Assembly (NCBI RefSeq): GCF_016925495.1
Contig: NZ_CP070491.1
Location: forward strand, 3,856,001 to 3,920,000
Origin: Methylococcus sp. EFPC2
GTDB lineage: Bacteria; Pseudomonadota; Gammaproteobacteria; Methylococcales; Methylococcaceae
DNA length: 64,000 bases
Reading direction: 5' to 3'
The notes beneath the pieces were generated by a model, which saw only the letters and a program-made list of their open reading frames with translations, made no database searches and was not told where the DNA came from. Numbering within the stretch: position 1 is the stretch's first letter; the number at the start of each line of letters is the position of its first letter. This document shows positions 38,754 through 48,582 of this stretch, one piece after another. A program made the translations under genes and the position numbers.

Positions 38754-41531
38754 ATGTTTTCTAATGCCCTTGTGAGTGTGTTGATGCCTGTGTTCAACAC
38801 TGAACCATTTCTCTCAGTGGCGCTGGATAGTATCCTGGCCCAAACTCATCGCAATCTGGAGATAATTTGCCTCGACGATGCATCAACCGACGGCTCTTAT
38901 GAGATATTAATGGCGTATGCGAAAAGAGATAGCCGCATAATGGTTTTGCGTAACGCTACTAACCAAGGCGTCGTCGCCACTCGCAATACCTTGCTATCCA
39001 AAGCGACTGGTGAGCTCATTGCCTGGATTGATGCTGACGATTGGTTGTCTCCAGAAAAAATTTCTATCCAGTTAGCTTTTCTGGCCACCCGGCCTCGGGT
39101 CGGCGCAGTAGGCACAGGGATCGCCTATGCAACTCTGTCAGGTGAGATATACAAAGAGGAAAGTTATTCTCCTGACCCTGCTTTGCAGCGTATTGATCCC
39201 AGTCTATGTTGCGCGACGGTCCTTGTCCGTAGAGCAGCTATAGATGATGCAGGATTTTTTAGAGCCCTATACAAGAATGGTGGTGAAGATGGAGACTGGC
39301 TGCTACGCATTGCAGATAGTTGGGATATTACTAACCTGCCGGACATCCTTTACTTCTACAGAAAAAACCCTTTTTCAGTATCCCATGGTAACAAAGCTGA
39401 AATTAGACGTCTTGGTGTGATCGCTCGCCTTGCCGCCCGCATAAGGCGCAAGAGCGGAAAGTGCCCCCTGGATTCCGGTGCATTTGGCACCTACCCGGAG
39501 TTCCTGACAGACAGTTGGTTTATCGAAAATGCTGAACTAACCGCCCGAGAGAAAGTAATTGCCACGAGCTTTCCCCTTGCCGGAACATTACCACTGGTAT
39601 CGGTGCTTATCCCCTATTACAACGCCAACGAATATTTTTCAGCGTGTTTGCAGAGTCTAAAGAATAGCCAGTTCCGCAATTTTGAAATTTGCATTTTCGA
39701 CGATGCATCTACCCCCCCCGTTGACGATCTATTCGGCGACGAGTTGCGCTCGACATCGGACTTTCCTCTCCAGATACAACGGGGGGGTGAAAATCGCGGA
39801 GCCGCATATGCGAGAAATCGCTGCCTGGAAATGGCGCAGGGGCAATTTATCTGTTTTTTGGATTCAGACGATCTAATACATCACGACAGGATTGCTACCC
39901 AACTTGAATATCTGCTTGCTCATTCCGAAGTCCTCGGAGTCGGGACGGGGATCTACTTTGTTTCCCAATCTGGTACGCTTTTACGGAGTGAAACCTATCC
40001 GGAGCAAGCGGTGACAAATGGGGGGTTTCACGGCTGCTGCGCCACATTCATGCTCAAACACACCGAGATCCGGCATCTGCGCTTCGATGAAACTCTAACT
40101 ACGTCATCTGAAGATGTAGACTACCTGCTTAGGGCGAATGCCTTCGGGCAACTGCGCAATATTGCGGATTTGCTTTATTCATACCGTCTCCGTCCCGACT
40201 CTCTGACCAGCCACCCCAACTGGCAAGCGGATCATGCTAGTTATATGGTCAATCAAGTGGCAACAACGTTTGGCCTGAGCAAAATCGAAGACATCATCCC
40301 ATTCGTGTCATCACTAGACGGCACTCAAGCAGGAGACCTTCTACTGACGGCATACTGGCGGCGCTATCGAGACTGCTCCGAAGCCACTTTTATTGTCGCC
40401 AAAGCCTTCATCTTGATGCCAAAAAGCGCAACTCGTTTGATCAAAAAGAAGCTCGAACTTGAACTCTATAAGAAATCCCAAAGGCTGAGGAGTATGCTCG
40501 GTCGCAAAAAAGAAGGGATGATCGAACGATTGCGGCGTCTGCGCCAACTTCGTTCTTTGAGCCGAATTCTTCACGATCTGAAAACGAAATTTAACGAACC
40601 AAAAGACAAGATCGTAAGGGTTTACGACAACTGGGGCGATGCGGAGGAGGCCTTGGATTATCTGCTGCCGAACAGCACCCGGCGATGGGGCGCTGTCCGC
40701 TTTATAACCCACGACCTCCCTCTGCGTAAGCCTGATTATTACCTAATCCTCAATCAGCCATCACCAAATGGAATCACTCTATATCACGACCCGGGGCGAG
40801 TGATTTTCGCCATTGGGGAACCGCCTACGCCTCAACACAAGCCATTTCATAAGGCACAAGGAGAAGGGACAATAGTTTTTTCTTGTGATGAGAGTGTCGC
40901 CGCCGATTTTGGCGCGGAGCGGAAATATATTTTAGAGCCGTGCATGACAAGAACTTGGTCCGTCAAGAAATCCATCACAGATCTCATTTCAATTACTAAT
41001 GTTCAGAAGACCAAGAAACTAAGCTGGATTACCAGCAACTTGGCACTTCTGCCCGGTCACAGAAAACGATTGGACTTTTTGAAACGCATTCAGGGAACCG
41101 TTGAGTTCGATCTTTTCGGCCGTGGCTTCAAGGAGCTGCATGATAAGTGGGTTGGACTTGCACCGTATGAGTATAGCATTGCTTATGAAAATACTATTTC
41201 CGATTACTATTTCACAGAAAAACTAATGGATTGTTTTGTAGCGCACACGATACCTATTTATGTTGGTTCCCCGCGCATCTATCAATTCTTCCCGGAAAAA
41301 TCCTTAATACCCATCGATCCCGATGATCCCAGGGTCGCGCATAGGATACTGGACATCATTAATTTTGATGACTTGTCTGCAAGACGCCAAGCACTGGAAG
41401 AAGCAAAACTCCTTGTCCTGACGAAGTACAACATGTTTATTAAATTGGCCACTCATATTGCTGCGCCTTACCCCTCTCAGCGAGAACGCAGGGAGATTCG
41501 CATTGATCCCATAAAAATCAATTGGGGATAA
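38754..41531 (+). CDS. Three-domain glycosyltransferase: GT2, GT2 and C-terminal GT10-like
   Basis: 925 residues. The first GT2 domain (about 6-250) opens LVSVLMPVFNTEPFL, with DDASTDGSYE and AWIDADDWLSPEK (DXD). The second GT2 domain (about 279-540) opens LVSVLIPYYNANEYF, with FDDAST and FLDSDDLIHHD. A basic linker helix (about 560-615) follows. The C-terminal domain (about 625-915) has the GT10 pattern: YSIAYENTISDYYFTEKLMDC then IPIYVGSPRI. GT10 enzymes transfer L-fucose from GDP-fucose. It is probably cytoplasmic and adds several sugars to one surface glycan. Codon use is AT-richer than in the flanking housekeeping genes, suggesting horizontal origin. Confidence 0.85.
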   Translation: MFSNALVSVLMPVFNTEPFLSVALDSILAQTHRNLEIICLDDASTDGSYEILMAYAKRDSRIMVLRNATNQGVVATRNTLLSKATGELIAWIDADDWLSPEKISIQLAFLATRPRVGAVGTGIAYATLSGEIYKEESYSPDPALQRIDPSLCCATVLVRRAAIDDAGFFRALYKNGGEDGDWLLRIADSWDITNLPDILYFYRKNPFSVSHGNKAEIRRLGVIARLAARIRRKSGKCPLDSGAFGTYPEFLTDSWFIENAELTAREKVIATSFPLAGTLPLVSVLIPYYNANEYFSACLQSLKNSQFRNFEICIFDDASTPPVDDLFGDELRSTSDFPLQIQRGGENRGAAYARNRCLEMAQGQFICFLDSDDLIHHDRIATQLEYLLAHSEVLGVGTGIYFVSQSGTLLRSETYPEQAVTNGGFHGCCATFMLKHTEIRHLRFDETLTTSSEDVDYLLRANAFGQLRNIADLLYSYRLRPDSLTSHPNWQADHASYMVNQVATTFGLSKIEDIIPFVSSLDGTQAGDLLLTAYWRRYRDCSEATFIVAKAFILMPKSATRLIKKKLELELYKKSQRLRSMLGRKKEGMIERLRRLRQLRSLSRILHDLKTKFNEPKDKIVRVYDNWGDAEEALDYLLPNSTRRWGAVRFITHDLPLRKPDYYLILNQPSPNGITLYHDPGRVIFAIGEPPTPQHKPFHKAQGEGTIVFSCDESVAADFGAERKYILEPCMTRTWSVKKSITDLISITNVQKTKKLSWITSNLALLPGHRKRLDFLKRIQGTVEFDLFGRGFKELHDKWVGLAPYEYSIAYENTISDYYFTEKLMDCFVAHTIPIYVGSPRIYQFFPEKSLIPIDPDDPRVAHRILDIINFDDLSARRQALEEAKLLVLTKYNMFIKLATHIAAPYPSQRERREIRIDPIKINWG

Positions 41532-41536
41532 ATTAA

Positions 41537-42298
41537 ATGAGAGAAATTATCCACTGGATAAACTACGTCTTGTATTTTTCCATTGACGAACTGAAACGGC
41601 AGAATGCCAGATCGGCGTTCGGATATTTTTGGATTGTGTTGAGTCAGTTTGTGAATATTATTGGCATTGCCTTGGTGTTCGGTGCGCTATTCAAACAAGA
41701 TTTAACGGTGTTTTTCCCATATATTTCTGCTGGAATAATTAGTTGGAACCTGCTTTCTGGATATATAAACGAGTCCACGCGACTTTACTGTTCCAATGCG
41801 GCGATTATCCAAAACTTTACATTCCCGATCTGGATCTTTGCAGGCCAGCTATTAATGAAGCACCTAATCATATTTATGCACGGCATCGTCGTTCAAGTGA
41901 TGGTTATAGTATTTCTTGGGGTTAAAGTATCGTTTGCTAGTCTGCTGGTTTTGCCAAATTTATTGCTTGTATTGAGTATAATGATGGTGGCCGGGAGAGT
42001 GTCAGCATTTCTAGGGGCTAGGTTTCGAGACTTTTCTCCGGCGGTAGGAAATTTTATCTATCTGTTTTTCCTTGTAACTCCTATTATTTGGGAGCGAAAA
42101 ACTTTCCCGTCTGACTATTCTTGGTTATTAAATATAAATCCGTTCACCCACCTCATCGATCTGCTTAGAGCCCCCTTGCTTGGCAATGTGCCAGAAGTAA
42201 GTTCCTATTATTTCGCTATCGTCCTGCTACTGGCCCTTGCTGTGGTGCAGGGCTTGGTTATAAAGACTCAGGAACAGCGAGTCGTTTTTTACGTGTGA
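41537..42298 (+). CDS. wzm: ABC transporter permease for polysaccharide export (Wzm type)
   Basis: 253 residues, six predicted membrane helices, ABC-2 family. ARSAFGYFWIVLSQFVNIIG is the conserved N-terminal segment (rs-lG-lW-i--P), and LFFLVTPIIWERKTFP plus LLNINPFTHLIDLLRAPLLG is the family's C-terminal signature. It would export lipid-linked O-antigen or a capsule-like glycan. It lies 5 bp after the trimodular glycosyltransferase and 6 bp before its ATPase. Confidence 0.9.
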   Translation: MREIIHWINYVLYFSIDELKRQNARSAFGYFWIVLSQFVNIIGIALVFGALFKQDLTVFFPYISAGIISWNLLSGYINESTRLYCSNAAIIQNFTFPIWIFAGQLLMKHLIIFMHGIVVQVMVIVFLGVKVSFASLLVLPNLLLVLSIMMVAGRVSAFLGARFRDFSPAVGNFIYLFFLVTPIIWERKTFPSDYSWLLNINPFTHLIDLLRAPLLGNVPEVSSYYFAIVLLLALAVVQGLVIKTQEQRVVFYV

Positions 42299-42304
42299 AT
42301 CGTG

Positions 42305-43042
42305 ATGATAGAACTCCAAAACGTTAGCGTATCCTTTCCCGTTTTTCACGGCGACCAAGATGCTTCTTTACGCTCTTTTCTGAGTAGGCAGATAGGTAAC
42401 CTTTCAAAGGTCAAGACACAAAACAAACAGATCGTAGTGGAAGGATTGAAGAACATAAATCTTACCATCGCCACTGGTGATCGTTTGGGACTAGTTGGCC
42501 GGAATGGCTCGGGCAAAAGTACATTGCTAAAAACGATAGCTGGCATTTATCCAATTAGCTCGGGAAGCATTTCACGGAGCGCACCCATTCGCGGCTTTTT
42601 TAATATCGGTGCGGGCTTGGATTTTTCAGTGTCTGGTTACAGAAATATACGCAATCTTGCATATTTTTATACTCAGAACCGTGAGGAGATTGAAGACAAA
42701 GTACCTTCTATTATCGAGTTTTCAGAACTCGCGGAGTTTATATATATGCCGGTCTCCACCTACTCTTCTGGGATGATCGCGCGATTGATGGTTTCAGTTG
42801 CTGTTGCCTTCGACGCTGAAAATATATTATTCGATGAAGTTATCGGTGCTGGTGATGAAAGGTTTCTTAATAAGCTTAATTTGCGGATTGGTGAACTGAT
42901 TCGTGACACTAAGTGCTTCGTCCTCGCCACACATTCTGTTGGGCTCATGAAGCAATACTGCAACCGAGCGATCTGGATCGACAAAGGTGAGATCAAGCTA
43001 GAAGGAACCGTGGACGAGGTAATAAAAGCCTATCAGGCTTAA
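42305..43042 (+). CDS. wzt: ABC transporter ATPase for polysaccharide export (Wzt type)
   Basis: 245 residues from ATG 42,305 (an in-frame GTG lies just upstream at 42,302). Walker A is GRNGSGKST, signature YSSGMIARL, Walker B ILFDEVIGAGDE, H-switch ATHSVG. The domain ends at the ATPase. There is no C-terminal carbohydrate-binding extension as in long Wzt proteins, so the short KpsT/RfbE-type class fits best. Partner of the preceding permease. Confidence 0.9.
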   Translation: MIELQNVSVSFPVFHGDQDASLRSFLSRQIGNLSKVKTQNKQIVVEGLKNINLTIATGDRLGLVGRNGSGKSTLLKTIAGIYPISSGSISRSAPIRGFFNIGAGLDFSVSGYRNIRNLAYFYTQNREEIEDKVPSIIEFSELAEFIYMPVSTYSSGMIARLMVSVAVAFDAENILFDEVIGAGDERFLNKLNLRIGELIRDTKCFVLATHSVGLMKQYCNRAIWIDKGEIKLEGTVDEVIKAYQA

Positions 43043-43149
43043 TTAGGCGCGCATCCCCTCGGTTTTGTTATGGTCTTTTGATAAAGCGATGCTCCTGTGC
43101 TGCCTTCTTTAGATCATTTATATTTTATTAATTTTTTGGGAAAATTCTG

Positions 43150-43977
43150 ATGGAAACAAATAATAAGCCAAATCAAGAATCACGTACTTTTGGCCTAAGA
43201 TATCTCGCGTCGTTTATTAGTCAGATGAGAGACCTTAATTCTCCCGGCGAAACCGACTCAGATTTAACAGGCGAAATATTGTTTTTGGCGTTATTAAATG
43301 AGTACAACTCAGTTCGAATGAGCCAGCTCGGGCAAGATGTTCTTGCCTGGAGCATGTCTAACTTCCGCAAGCACGGATATTTTGTTGAAGTTGGTGCCTC
43401 AAATGGCGTGTGTCACTCAAATACATATATGTTGGAAAAGCATTTGGGATGGAGTGGGGTTCTGGTTGAGGCCAACCCATACCTGCACGACCAGATCAAT
43501 AATAACAGAACTGCCAAACTCATCAAAAAGGCTGCGTGGTCAAGTTCCGGTTGTGTATTGGACTTCCACGTTTGCAAGAATACTTCTGTTAGTGCCTTGG
43601 CCGGACTGCAGCAGAATGATATGCACGACAGGTCAGATTTTAGTGCCTGTCAAGTACAGACTATGACACTCAACGATATTCTGTCGGAGCATTCTGCCCC
43701 AAGCCAAATTGACTTCTTGAGTTTAGACGTAGAGGGTGCAGAGTTGGCAGTCTTGGAGGGCTTGTCACTTGATGTGTGGGATATAAATGCAATGACAATC
43801 GAGCATAACCACGACGCCAATCGACTGATCTCCTTTGATAACTTACTACTCCCAAGAGGGTATAAACGCGTTTTTACTACCGTATCTGACTTTGACGCCT
43901 TTTACGTAAAAGAACAATCGTTTTTGCGATGGATTGATTTTATTCGTCCATTCGCGCCTGAATGCAGCCTAATTTAG
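43150..43977 (+). CDS. FkbM family methyltransferase
   Basis: 275 residues. SAM-dependent. GYFVEVGASNGVCHSNTYML is motif I, and FLSLDVEGAELAVLEGL with the DVEG acidic turn is the FkbM motif, followed by MTIEHN. Such enzymes O-methylate sugars of surface glycans, and the location among glycan genes supports that. About 65 N-terminal residues precede the domain and are not recognised. Confidence 0.87.
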   Translation: METNNKPNQESRTFGLRYLASFISQMRDLNSPGETDSDLTGEILFLALLNEYNSVRMSQLGQDVLAWSMSNFRKHGYFVEVGASNGVCHSNTYMLEKHLGWSGVLVEANPYLHDQINNNRTAKLIKKAAWSSSGCVLDFHVCKNTSVSALAGLQQNDMHDRSDFSACQVQTMTLNDILSEHSAPSQIDFLSLDVEGAELAVLEGLSLDVWDINAMTIEHNHDANRLISFDNLLLPRGYKRVFTTVSDFDAFYVKEQSFLRWIDFIRPFAPECSLI

Positions 43978-44325
43978 CGCATTATGGTTGTTCGTCGGAC
44001 AATTAGGATTTGCCATCTGGAGTCAACTAACATTGCTTATGAGCTATAGTACGCATGTCGCCCATATTTTTTTGGTAAATCAGGGCACCTCTATCGGCCA
44101 TCAAGGTTCAGTTAATAGAATGCCGTCGCCGCCGTAAGGTATCCGCCATGCGCGAACTACGCAAAGCATAGGCAAAAGCTCATGACAGTCGTTCATACAT
44201 AGGAGAACCCTTCCTCTTCGTTTGCTTATAGGATTTCAAGAAAAACGGGTACATTCACGATGCGATGATTCACGCGTGACCTATTAAGTCATGGTGATTC
44301 AGGTGCCGTATCAAAGGTTGCTTTA
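43978..44325. other. Gap between FkbM gene and GT10 gene
   Basis: 348 bp, AT-rich. No gene, repeat or clear terminator was recognised. It may hold a promoter for the genes that follow. Confidence 0.4.
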
Positions 44326-45285
44326 ATGAATCTAATAAAAGTTGGCTATTCGGATATTTCCCCTTTCGTAGAGAGGCAGCTACATGGGTTTCTTGTCTCT
44401 CATTTTCCCGTGGTGAAATCCGATTCATGCGACTATTTGATTTGTTCCGTTGGACAATATGGTGGGACGTATAACAAATTTTTAAAAATCGATAGTCCAA
44501 TACGCATATTTTGGACCGGCGAAAATGTTATCCCCGATTTTAATCTTTTTGATTATGCATTTGGCTTCTCTCCTATTGTTTTTTCAGACAGATATTTTCG
44601 ATGCCCAAATTACGTCTTCTATGATTCATTTAAGTTCCTTCTTGAGAAACGCCCCACCCAGGAGCTTGCAATTGAAAACAAGAGGTTTTGTAATTTTATT
44701 TACTCTAACAGCAATTGCCACCCCTATAGAGATAATTTTTTTCGGCGGTTGAGCGAATATAAAAGAGTAGATTTGGCCGGAGGGCATTTAAATAATATAG
44801 GGTTTCGTCCTGAAGCTGCTTACTCGCCGCGTTGGGAGGCTGGCAAGCTGGCCCTACAAAGGCAGTACAAATTTTCCATCGCCATGGAGAACAGCAGCAC
44901 ACTAGGCTATACGACTGAGAAGATAGTGCAAGCCTTGGCATCAGGAACTATTCCAATTTACTGGGGAAATCCAGAGATAGCAAATGAGTTTTCACCAGAG
45001 TGCTTTATTAATTGCCATGATTTTATAACAATCGACGATGTTATTGATAGGGTAGTTGAAATTGATACTAATGACCAACTTTACCATTCAATAGTCAGGA
45101 AACCTTTTTTTGATGAGCAGAGCATTGGCCCCAGCCTCTATTCGCGGTTGGTGTCACAATTTGACTATATTTTTCGCCAGCCGATCCACTCCGCCACCCG
45201 CCGTAATAAATATGTATGGGGTGCGGAGTATGAGATGCGGGCGATTATGGCTCATGAGTGTCTTGCGGGAGAAGGGGCATGCTAA
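44326..45285 (+). CDS. GT10-family fucosyltransferase-like protein
   Basis: 319 residues. The C-terminal half has the alpha-1,3/4-fucosyltransferase signature: YKFSIAMENSSTLGYTTEKIVQALASGTIPIYWGNPEIANEFSPECFI (residues about 183-230). The N-terminal part (IFWTGENVIPDFNLFDYAFGF) matches the acceptor-side domain. It would transfer fucose from GDP-fucose to a glycan in the cytoplasm. It overlaps the pyruvyltransferase gene by 7 bp. Codon use is AT-rich. Confidence 0.87.
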   Translation: MNLIKVGYSDISPFVERQLHGFLVSHFPVVKSDSCDYLICSVGQYGGTYNKFLKIDSPIRIFWTGENVIPDFNLFDYAFGFSPIVFSDRYFRCPNYVFYDSFKFLLEKRPTQELAIENKRFCNFIYSNSNCHPYRDNFFRRLSEYKRVDLAGGHLNNIGFRPEAAYSPRWEAGKLALQRQYKFSIAMENSSTLGYTTEKIVQALASGTIPIYWGNPEIANEFSPECFINCHDFITIDDVIDRVVEIDTNDQLYHSIVRKPFFDEQSIGPSLYSRLVSQFDYIFRQPIHSATRRNKYVWGAEYEMRAIMAHECLAGEGAC

Positions 45286-46043
45286 AGGCATTTTGGTTTT
45301 TGAGTTCGAACTTCGGCGATGCTCTGAATCATTACATTCTATCCCGTCTTAGTCGCGATGGAGTAGCTTATATAGATGTTTCTGACAGGGACAAGAAGGT
45401 AGTCGCCATCGGAAGCATATTAAACTGGTGTAATGAGAATTGTATCGCGTGGGGGCCAGGCCTTGCCAATCGACAGGATCAAGTGAATCCGCAAGCGGAG
45501 ATTCGAGCGGTGAGAGGTCCTCTTTCCCGGCAACGTGCACTTGAATGCGGCGCGTCGGTTCCCGAGGTTTACGGCGATCCGGCCTTGCTGCTACCGCTTC
45601 TTTATCGCCCTCCTAGCCGAAAAAAATTCAGCCTGGGTATTATTCCTCATTACATAGATCAGGCAGCGGTTATGCATCGCTATAAAGCGGAAAGTAAGGA
45701 AATCAGGATCATTGACGTCCTTGATACGCCCGAGCGAGTAATTGATGAAATCGTAAGCTGCGATAGGATCGTTTCAAGCTCCCTGCACGGCATTATTGTC
45801 GCCCACGCATACCACATTCCAGCCGCCTGGCTAAAGTTTGGAGAAAAGATCGGCGGAGACGATATGAAGTATGTTGATTACTTTTTATCCGTGGACTGTG
45901 CGATCAACGTACCCATCGCTTGTCACGATCTCCCTTCCCCGAGGGAAATACTTGCGCGAGCGGAACATCACTTTGAGCAAGAGTTCCTCATAAACACATC
46001 CCCGTTACTGGGTTGCTGTCCTTTCGAATTGGTTGATTTGTGA
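45279..46043 (+). CDS. Polysaccharide pyruvyltransferase family protein
   Basis: 254 residues from ATG 45,279, which has GGGAGAAGGGG upstream and overlaps the GT10 stop. A longer frame from 45,258 lacks this support. The fold resembles GT-B. NFGDALNHYILSRL is the family start, RAVRGPLSRQRALECG, VPEVYGDPALLLPLLY and SSSLHGIIVAHAYHIPAAWL follow. It adds pyruvate ketals, or a related modification, to exopolysaccharide sugars. Cytoplasmic. Confidence 0.85.
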   Translation: MLKAFWFLSSNFGDALNHYILSRLSRDGVAYIDVSDRDKKVVAIGSILNWCNENCIAWGPGLANRQDQVNPQAEIRAVRGPLSRQRALECGASVPEVYGDPALLLPLLYRPPSRKKFSLGIIPHYIDQAAVMHRYKAESKEIRIIDVLDTPERVIDEIVSCDRIVSSSLHGIIVAHAYHIPAAWLKFGEKIGGDDMKYVDYFLSVDCAINVPIACHDLPSPREILARAEHHFEQEFLINTSPLLGCCPFELVDL

Positions 46044-46124
46044 CCTGTGAGCTCATGGCAAGTAACATTATAAGTACCATATTTTTATCCAATTATTTTT
46101 GATATTGTTCTCTTGTTTGCCATA

Positions 46125-47231
46125 ATGCATACACAGTCTCTCCTAGAGACTTATAAAGTCAGCTGCCAATGGATTTTGCATGACTATCTTCAAGTCAACG
46201 GTGGAGCAGAACGACTTGTTTTGACGGTTGCACGGGGCTTGCCCGGGTTCTCTCTTGGTGTTGCTGGCATATATCCGGACTTCGCAAGCAGTTCTTCCTA
46301 TGCAGGTGCCGATGTGCATGTGCTTGGGCGCCTTCCGCTGTGGGTACCACGAGTACCACGCGCGTTACTTACGTTTAAGGCGCACCGCGCCGAGGTCGCA
46401 CAGGCTACCACCGTGATTTATAGCGGCATTTATGCCCCTTTGGCGGTAAGCAGCCAGAAACTGGGTCGCAGTATTTATTATTGCCATACTCCGCCACGTT
46501 TTGCTTTTGACAGGAAGAATGAATACCTTGATCGCGTGCCATCTGGCGCACGAATAGCTCTTGGTAAAATAATCGACCGTTATCGCACCGCTTACTTGGA
46601 AGCTATCGGTAGGATGGACGTTATACTCGCCAATTCGGAGCATATCCGGATGATGCTTTCAACACTCGGAGTTGACGCCGATGTTCTTTATCCCCCAATA
46701 GCAGTAGACTTATTCAAATGGAAAGATCAGGGTGACTATTTCCTTTCATTTGCTCGCCTTGAGCCAAACAAACGTGTAGACCGGATAGTGAAAGCCTTTC
46801 TGCATATGCCTGATCAGAGACTCGTTGTTGCCTCAGGTGGTTCCCAGCTCGATAATCTCCGTGCGCTGGCCCGCAGTGCACCGAATATTAAATTCGTGGG
46901 TTGGTCGAATGATGCGAGTCTCGCGGAACTGATAGGGCATGCACGAGCCTGCATTTACATCCCGCTTGATGAAGATTTCGGTATGTCCGCGGTAGAGGCG
47001 ATGGCGGCAGGCAAACCTGTAATCGGTGTCGCCGAGGGCGGTTTGCGAGAAACCATTGTTGACGGTTCCACAGGCTTTCTTCTGCCAGCGAACCCGGGTG
47101 TTTATGAGATCGCCGCTTCGGTTCGAGCTCTCACTCCTTCTGTTGCATTGGCTATGCGTCACGCCTGCGAGGAGCGAGCCATAACATTTGATCAATCAAC
47201 TTTTTTGGAGCGCCTCAAATCCCTGCTTTAA
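46125..47231 (+). CDS. GT4-family glycosyltransferase
   Basis: 368 residues from ATG 46,125; an upstream TTG (46,113) is less likely. GT-B fold: N-terminal [16 protein letters not shown], donor domain with [20 protein letters not shown] (motif near residue 205), [31 protein letters not shown] with the E-x7-E motif. Retaining enzyme, sugar unknown. Its GC content returns toward the genomic norm. Confidence 0.88.
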   Translation: MHTQSLLETYKVSCQWILHDYLQVNGGAERLVLTVARGLPGFSLGVAGIYPDFASSSSYAGADVHVLGRLPLWVPRVPRALLTFKAHRAEVAQATTVIYSGIYAPLAVSSQKLGRSIYYCHTPPRFAFDRKNEYLDRVPSGARIALGKIIDRYRTAYLEAIGRMDVILANSEHIRMMLSTLGVDADVLYPPIAVDLFKWKDQGDYFLSFARLEPNKRVDRIVKAFLHMPDQRLVVASGGSQLDNLRALARSAPNIKFVGWSNDASLAELIGHARACIYIPLDEDFGMSAVEAMAAGKPVIGVAEGGLRETIVDGSTGFLLPANPGVYEIAASVRALTPSVALAMRHACEERAITFDQSTFLERLKSLL

Positions 47232-47248
47232 TTATTTCTTACGACTCA

Positions 47249-48337
47249 ATGGCCAAGACAGCCTTAATCACCGGCATCACAGGACAAGACGGCGCCTATC
47301 TGGCAGAGTTGCTGTTGAGCAAGGGCTATGAAGTACACGGCATCAAGCGCCGCGCCTCGCTGTTCAACACGGATCGCATCGATCATCTCTACCAGGACCC
47401 GCATGTCCAGGACCGCCGGCTGGTGCTGCATTATGGAGACCTGACCGATTCCACCAACCTCATCCGCATCGTCCAGCAGACCCAGCCCGACGAAATCTAT
47501 AACCTGGCGGCGCAGAGCCACGTGCAGGTTTCATTCGAAACGCCGGAATACACGGCGGACGCCGACGGTCTCGGCACGCTGCGGCTGCTGGAAGCCATCC
47601 GCATCCTGGGCCTGGAAAAGAAGACCCGCTTTTATCAGGCATCCACCTCGGAGCTTTACGGCGATGTGCGTGAGATCCCGCAGAAGGAAACCACACCTTT
47701 CTATCCGCGCTCGCCTTATGCGGTCGCCAAGATGTACGCCTACTGGATCACGGTGAACTACCGCGAGGCTTATGGCATCTACGGCTGCAACGGCATCCTG
47801 TTCAACCACGAATCGCCCTTGCGCGGCGAGACCTTCGTCACCCGCAAGATCACCCGTGCCATCGCCCGCATCAAGCTGCAGTTGCAGGACACGCTCTACC
47901 TGGGCAACCTGGACGCCTTGCGCGACTGGGGCCATGCCCGCGACTACGTGGAAATGCAGTGGTTGATGTTGCAGCAGGATCATCCGGAAGATTTCGTCAT
48001 CGCCACCGGTGTGCAATACAGCGTCCGGAAGTTCGTCGAGACCGCGGCCCATGAAGTCGGCATTTCCATACGCTGGGAAGGCCAGGGTGTGGACGAGAAG
48101 GGTTACGACACCGCCACCGGCAAACTCATCGTCGCGGTCGACCCGCGCTATTTCCGTCCCACCGAAGTGGAAACCCTGCTGGGCGATCCGACCAAGGCCA
48201 AGGAAAAGCTGGGCTGGACACCCAAGACCACTTTCGACGAACTGGTGCGCGAGATGGTGCGCGAAGACCTCATCGCCGCCGAACGCGACGCCCTCTGCAA
48301 GCGCGAAGGCTACAAGGCGTACGACTATAACGAATAA
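47249..48337 (+). CDS. gmd: GDP-mannose 4,6-dehydratase
   Basis: 362 residues. It converts GDP-D-mannose to GDP-4-keto-6-deoxymannose, precursor of GDP-L-fucose, D-rhamnose and others. [15 protein letters not shown] is the Rossmann motif (SDR, extended). The catalytic TSE triad lies in STSELYGDV and the YxxxK motif in [13 protein letters not shown]-site text [20 protein letters not shown] is present. No fcl/wcaG or rmd is adjacent. It probably supplies the GT10 enzymes of this locus, with the second step encoded elsewhere. Confidence 0.95.
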   Translation: MAKTALITGITGQDGAYLAELLLSKGYEVHGIKRRASLFNTDRIDHLYQDPHVQDRRLVLHYGDLTDSTNLIRIVQQTQPDEIYNLAAQSHVQVSFETPEYTADADGLGTLRLLEAIRILGLEKKTRFYQASTSELYGDVREIPQKETTPFYPRSPYAVAKMYAYWITVNYREAYGIYGCNGILFNHESPLRGETFVTRKITRAIARIKLQLQDTLYLGNLDALRDWGHARDYVEMQWLMLQQDHPEDFVIATGVQYSVRKFVETAAHEVGISIRWEGQGVDEKGYDTATGKLIVAVDPRYFRPTEVETLLGDPTKAKEKLGWTPKTTFDELVREMVREDLIAAERDALCKREGYKAYDYNE

Positions 48338-48582
48338 CGGAAGGATAGAAACGGCGAGATGCTGATGACTTCACGGGCTACGATATATTATGGTTTCGGC
48401 GACCGCCTGTTATGCCCGCATCCAGCTCACATAGATGTGATCGGCCTGGATTATTCCTCGTCACTGGATTCCTCTCGTCCATACCGGAACGATGGGAGTA
48501 CCGTAGAGATGACGAACGCATTTGCCGTTGAACACTTAATCACGTGAGATTCCCGGAAAAACAAACAACGTAAAGGCCTTTC

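Noticed and set aside
48359-48547. A 62-codon plus frame between gmd and the fusion gene.
   Set aside because: No recognisable content, in a short intergenic region, with poor start context.
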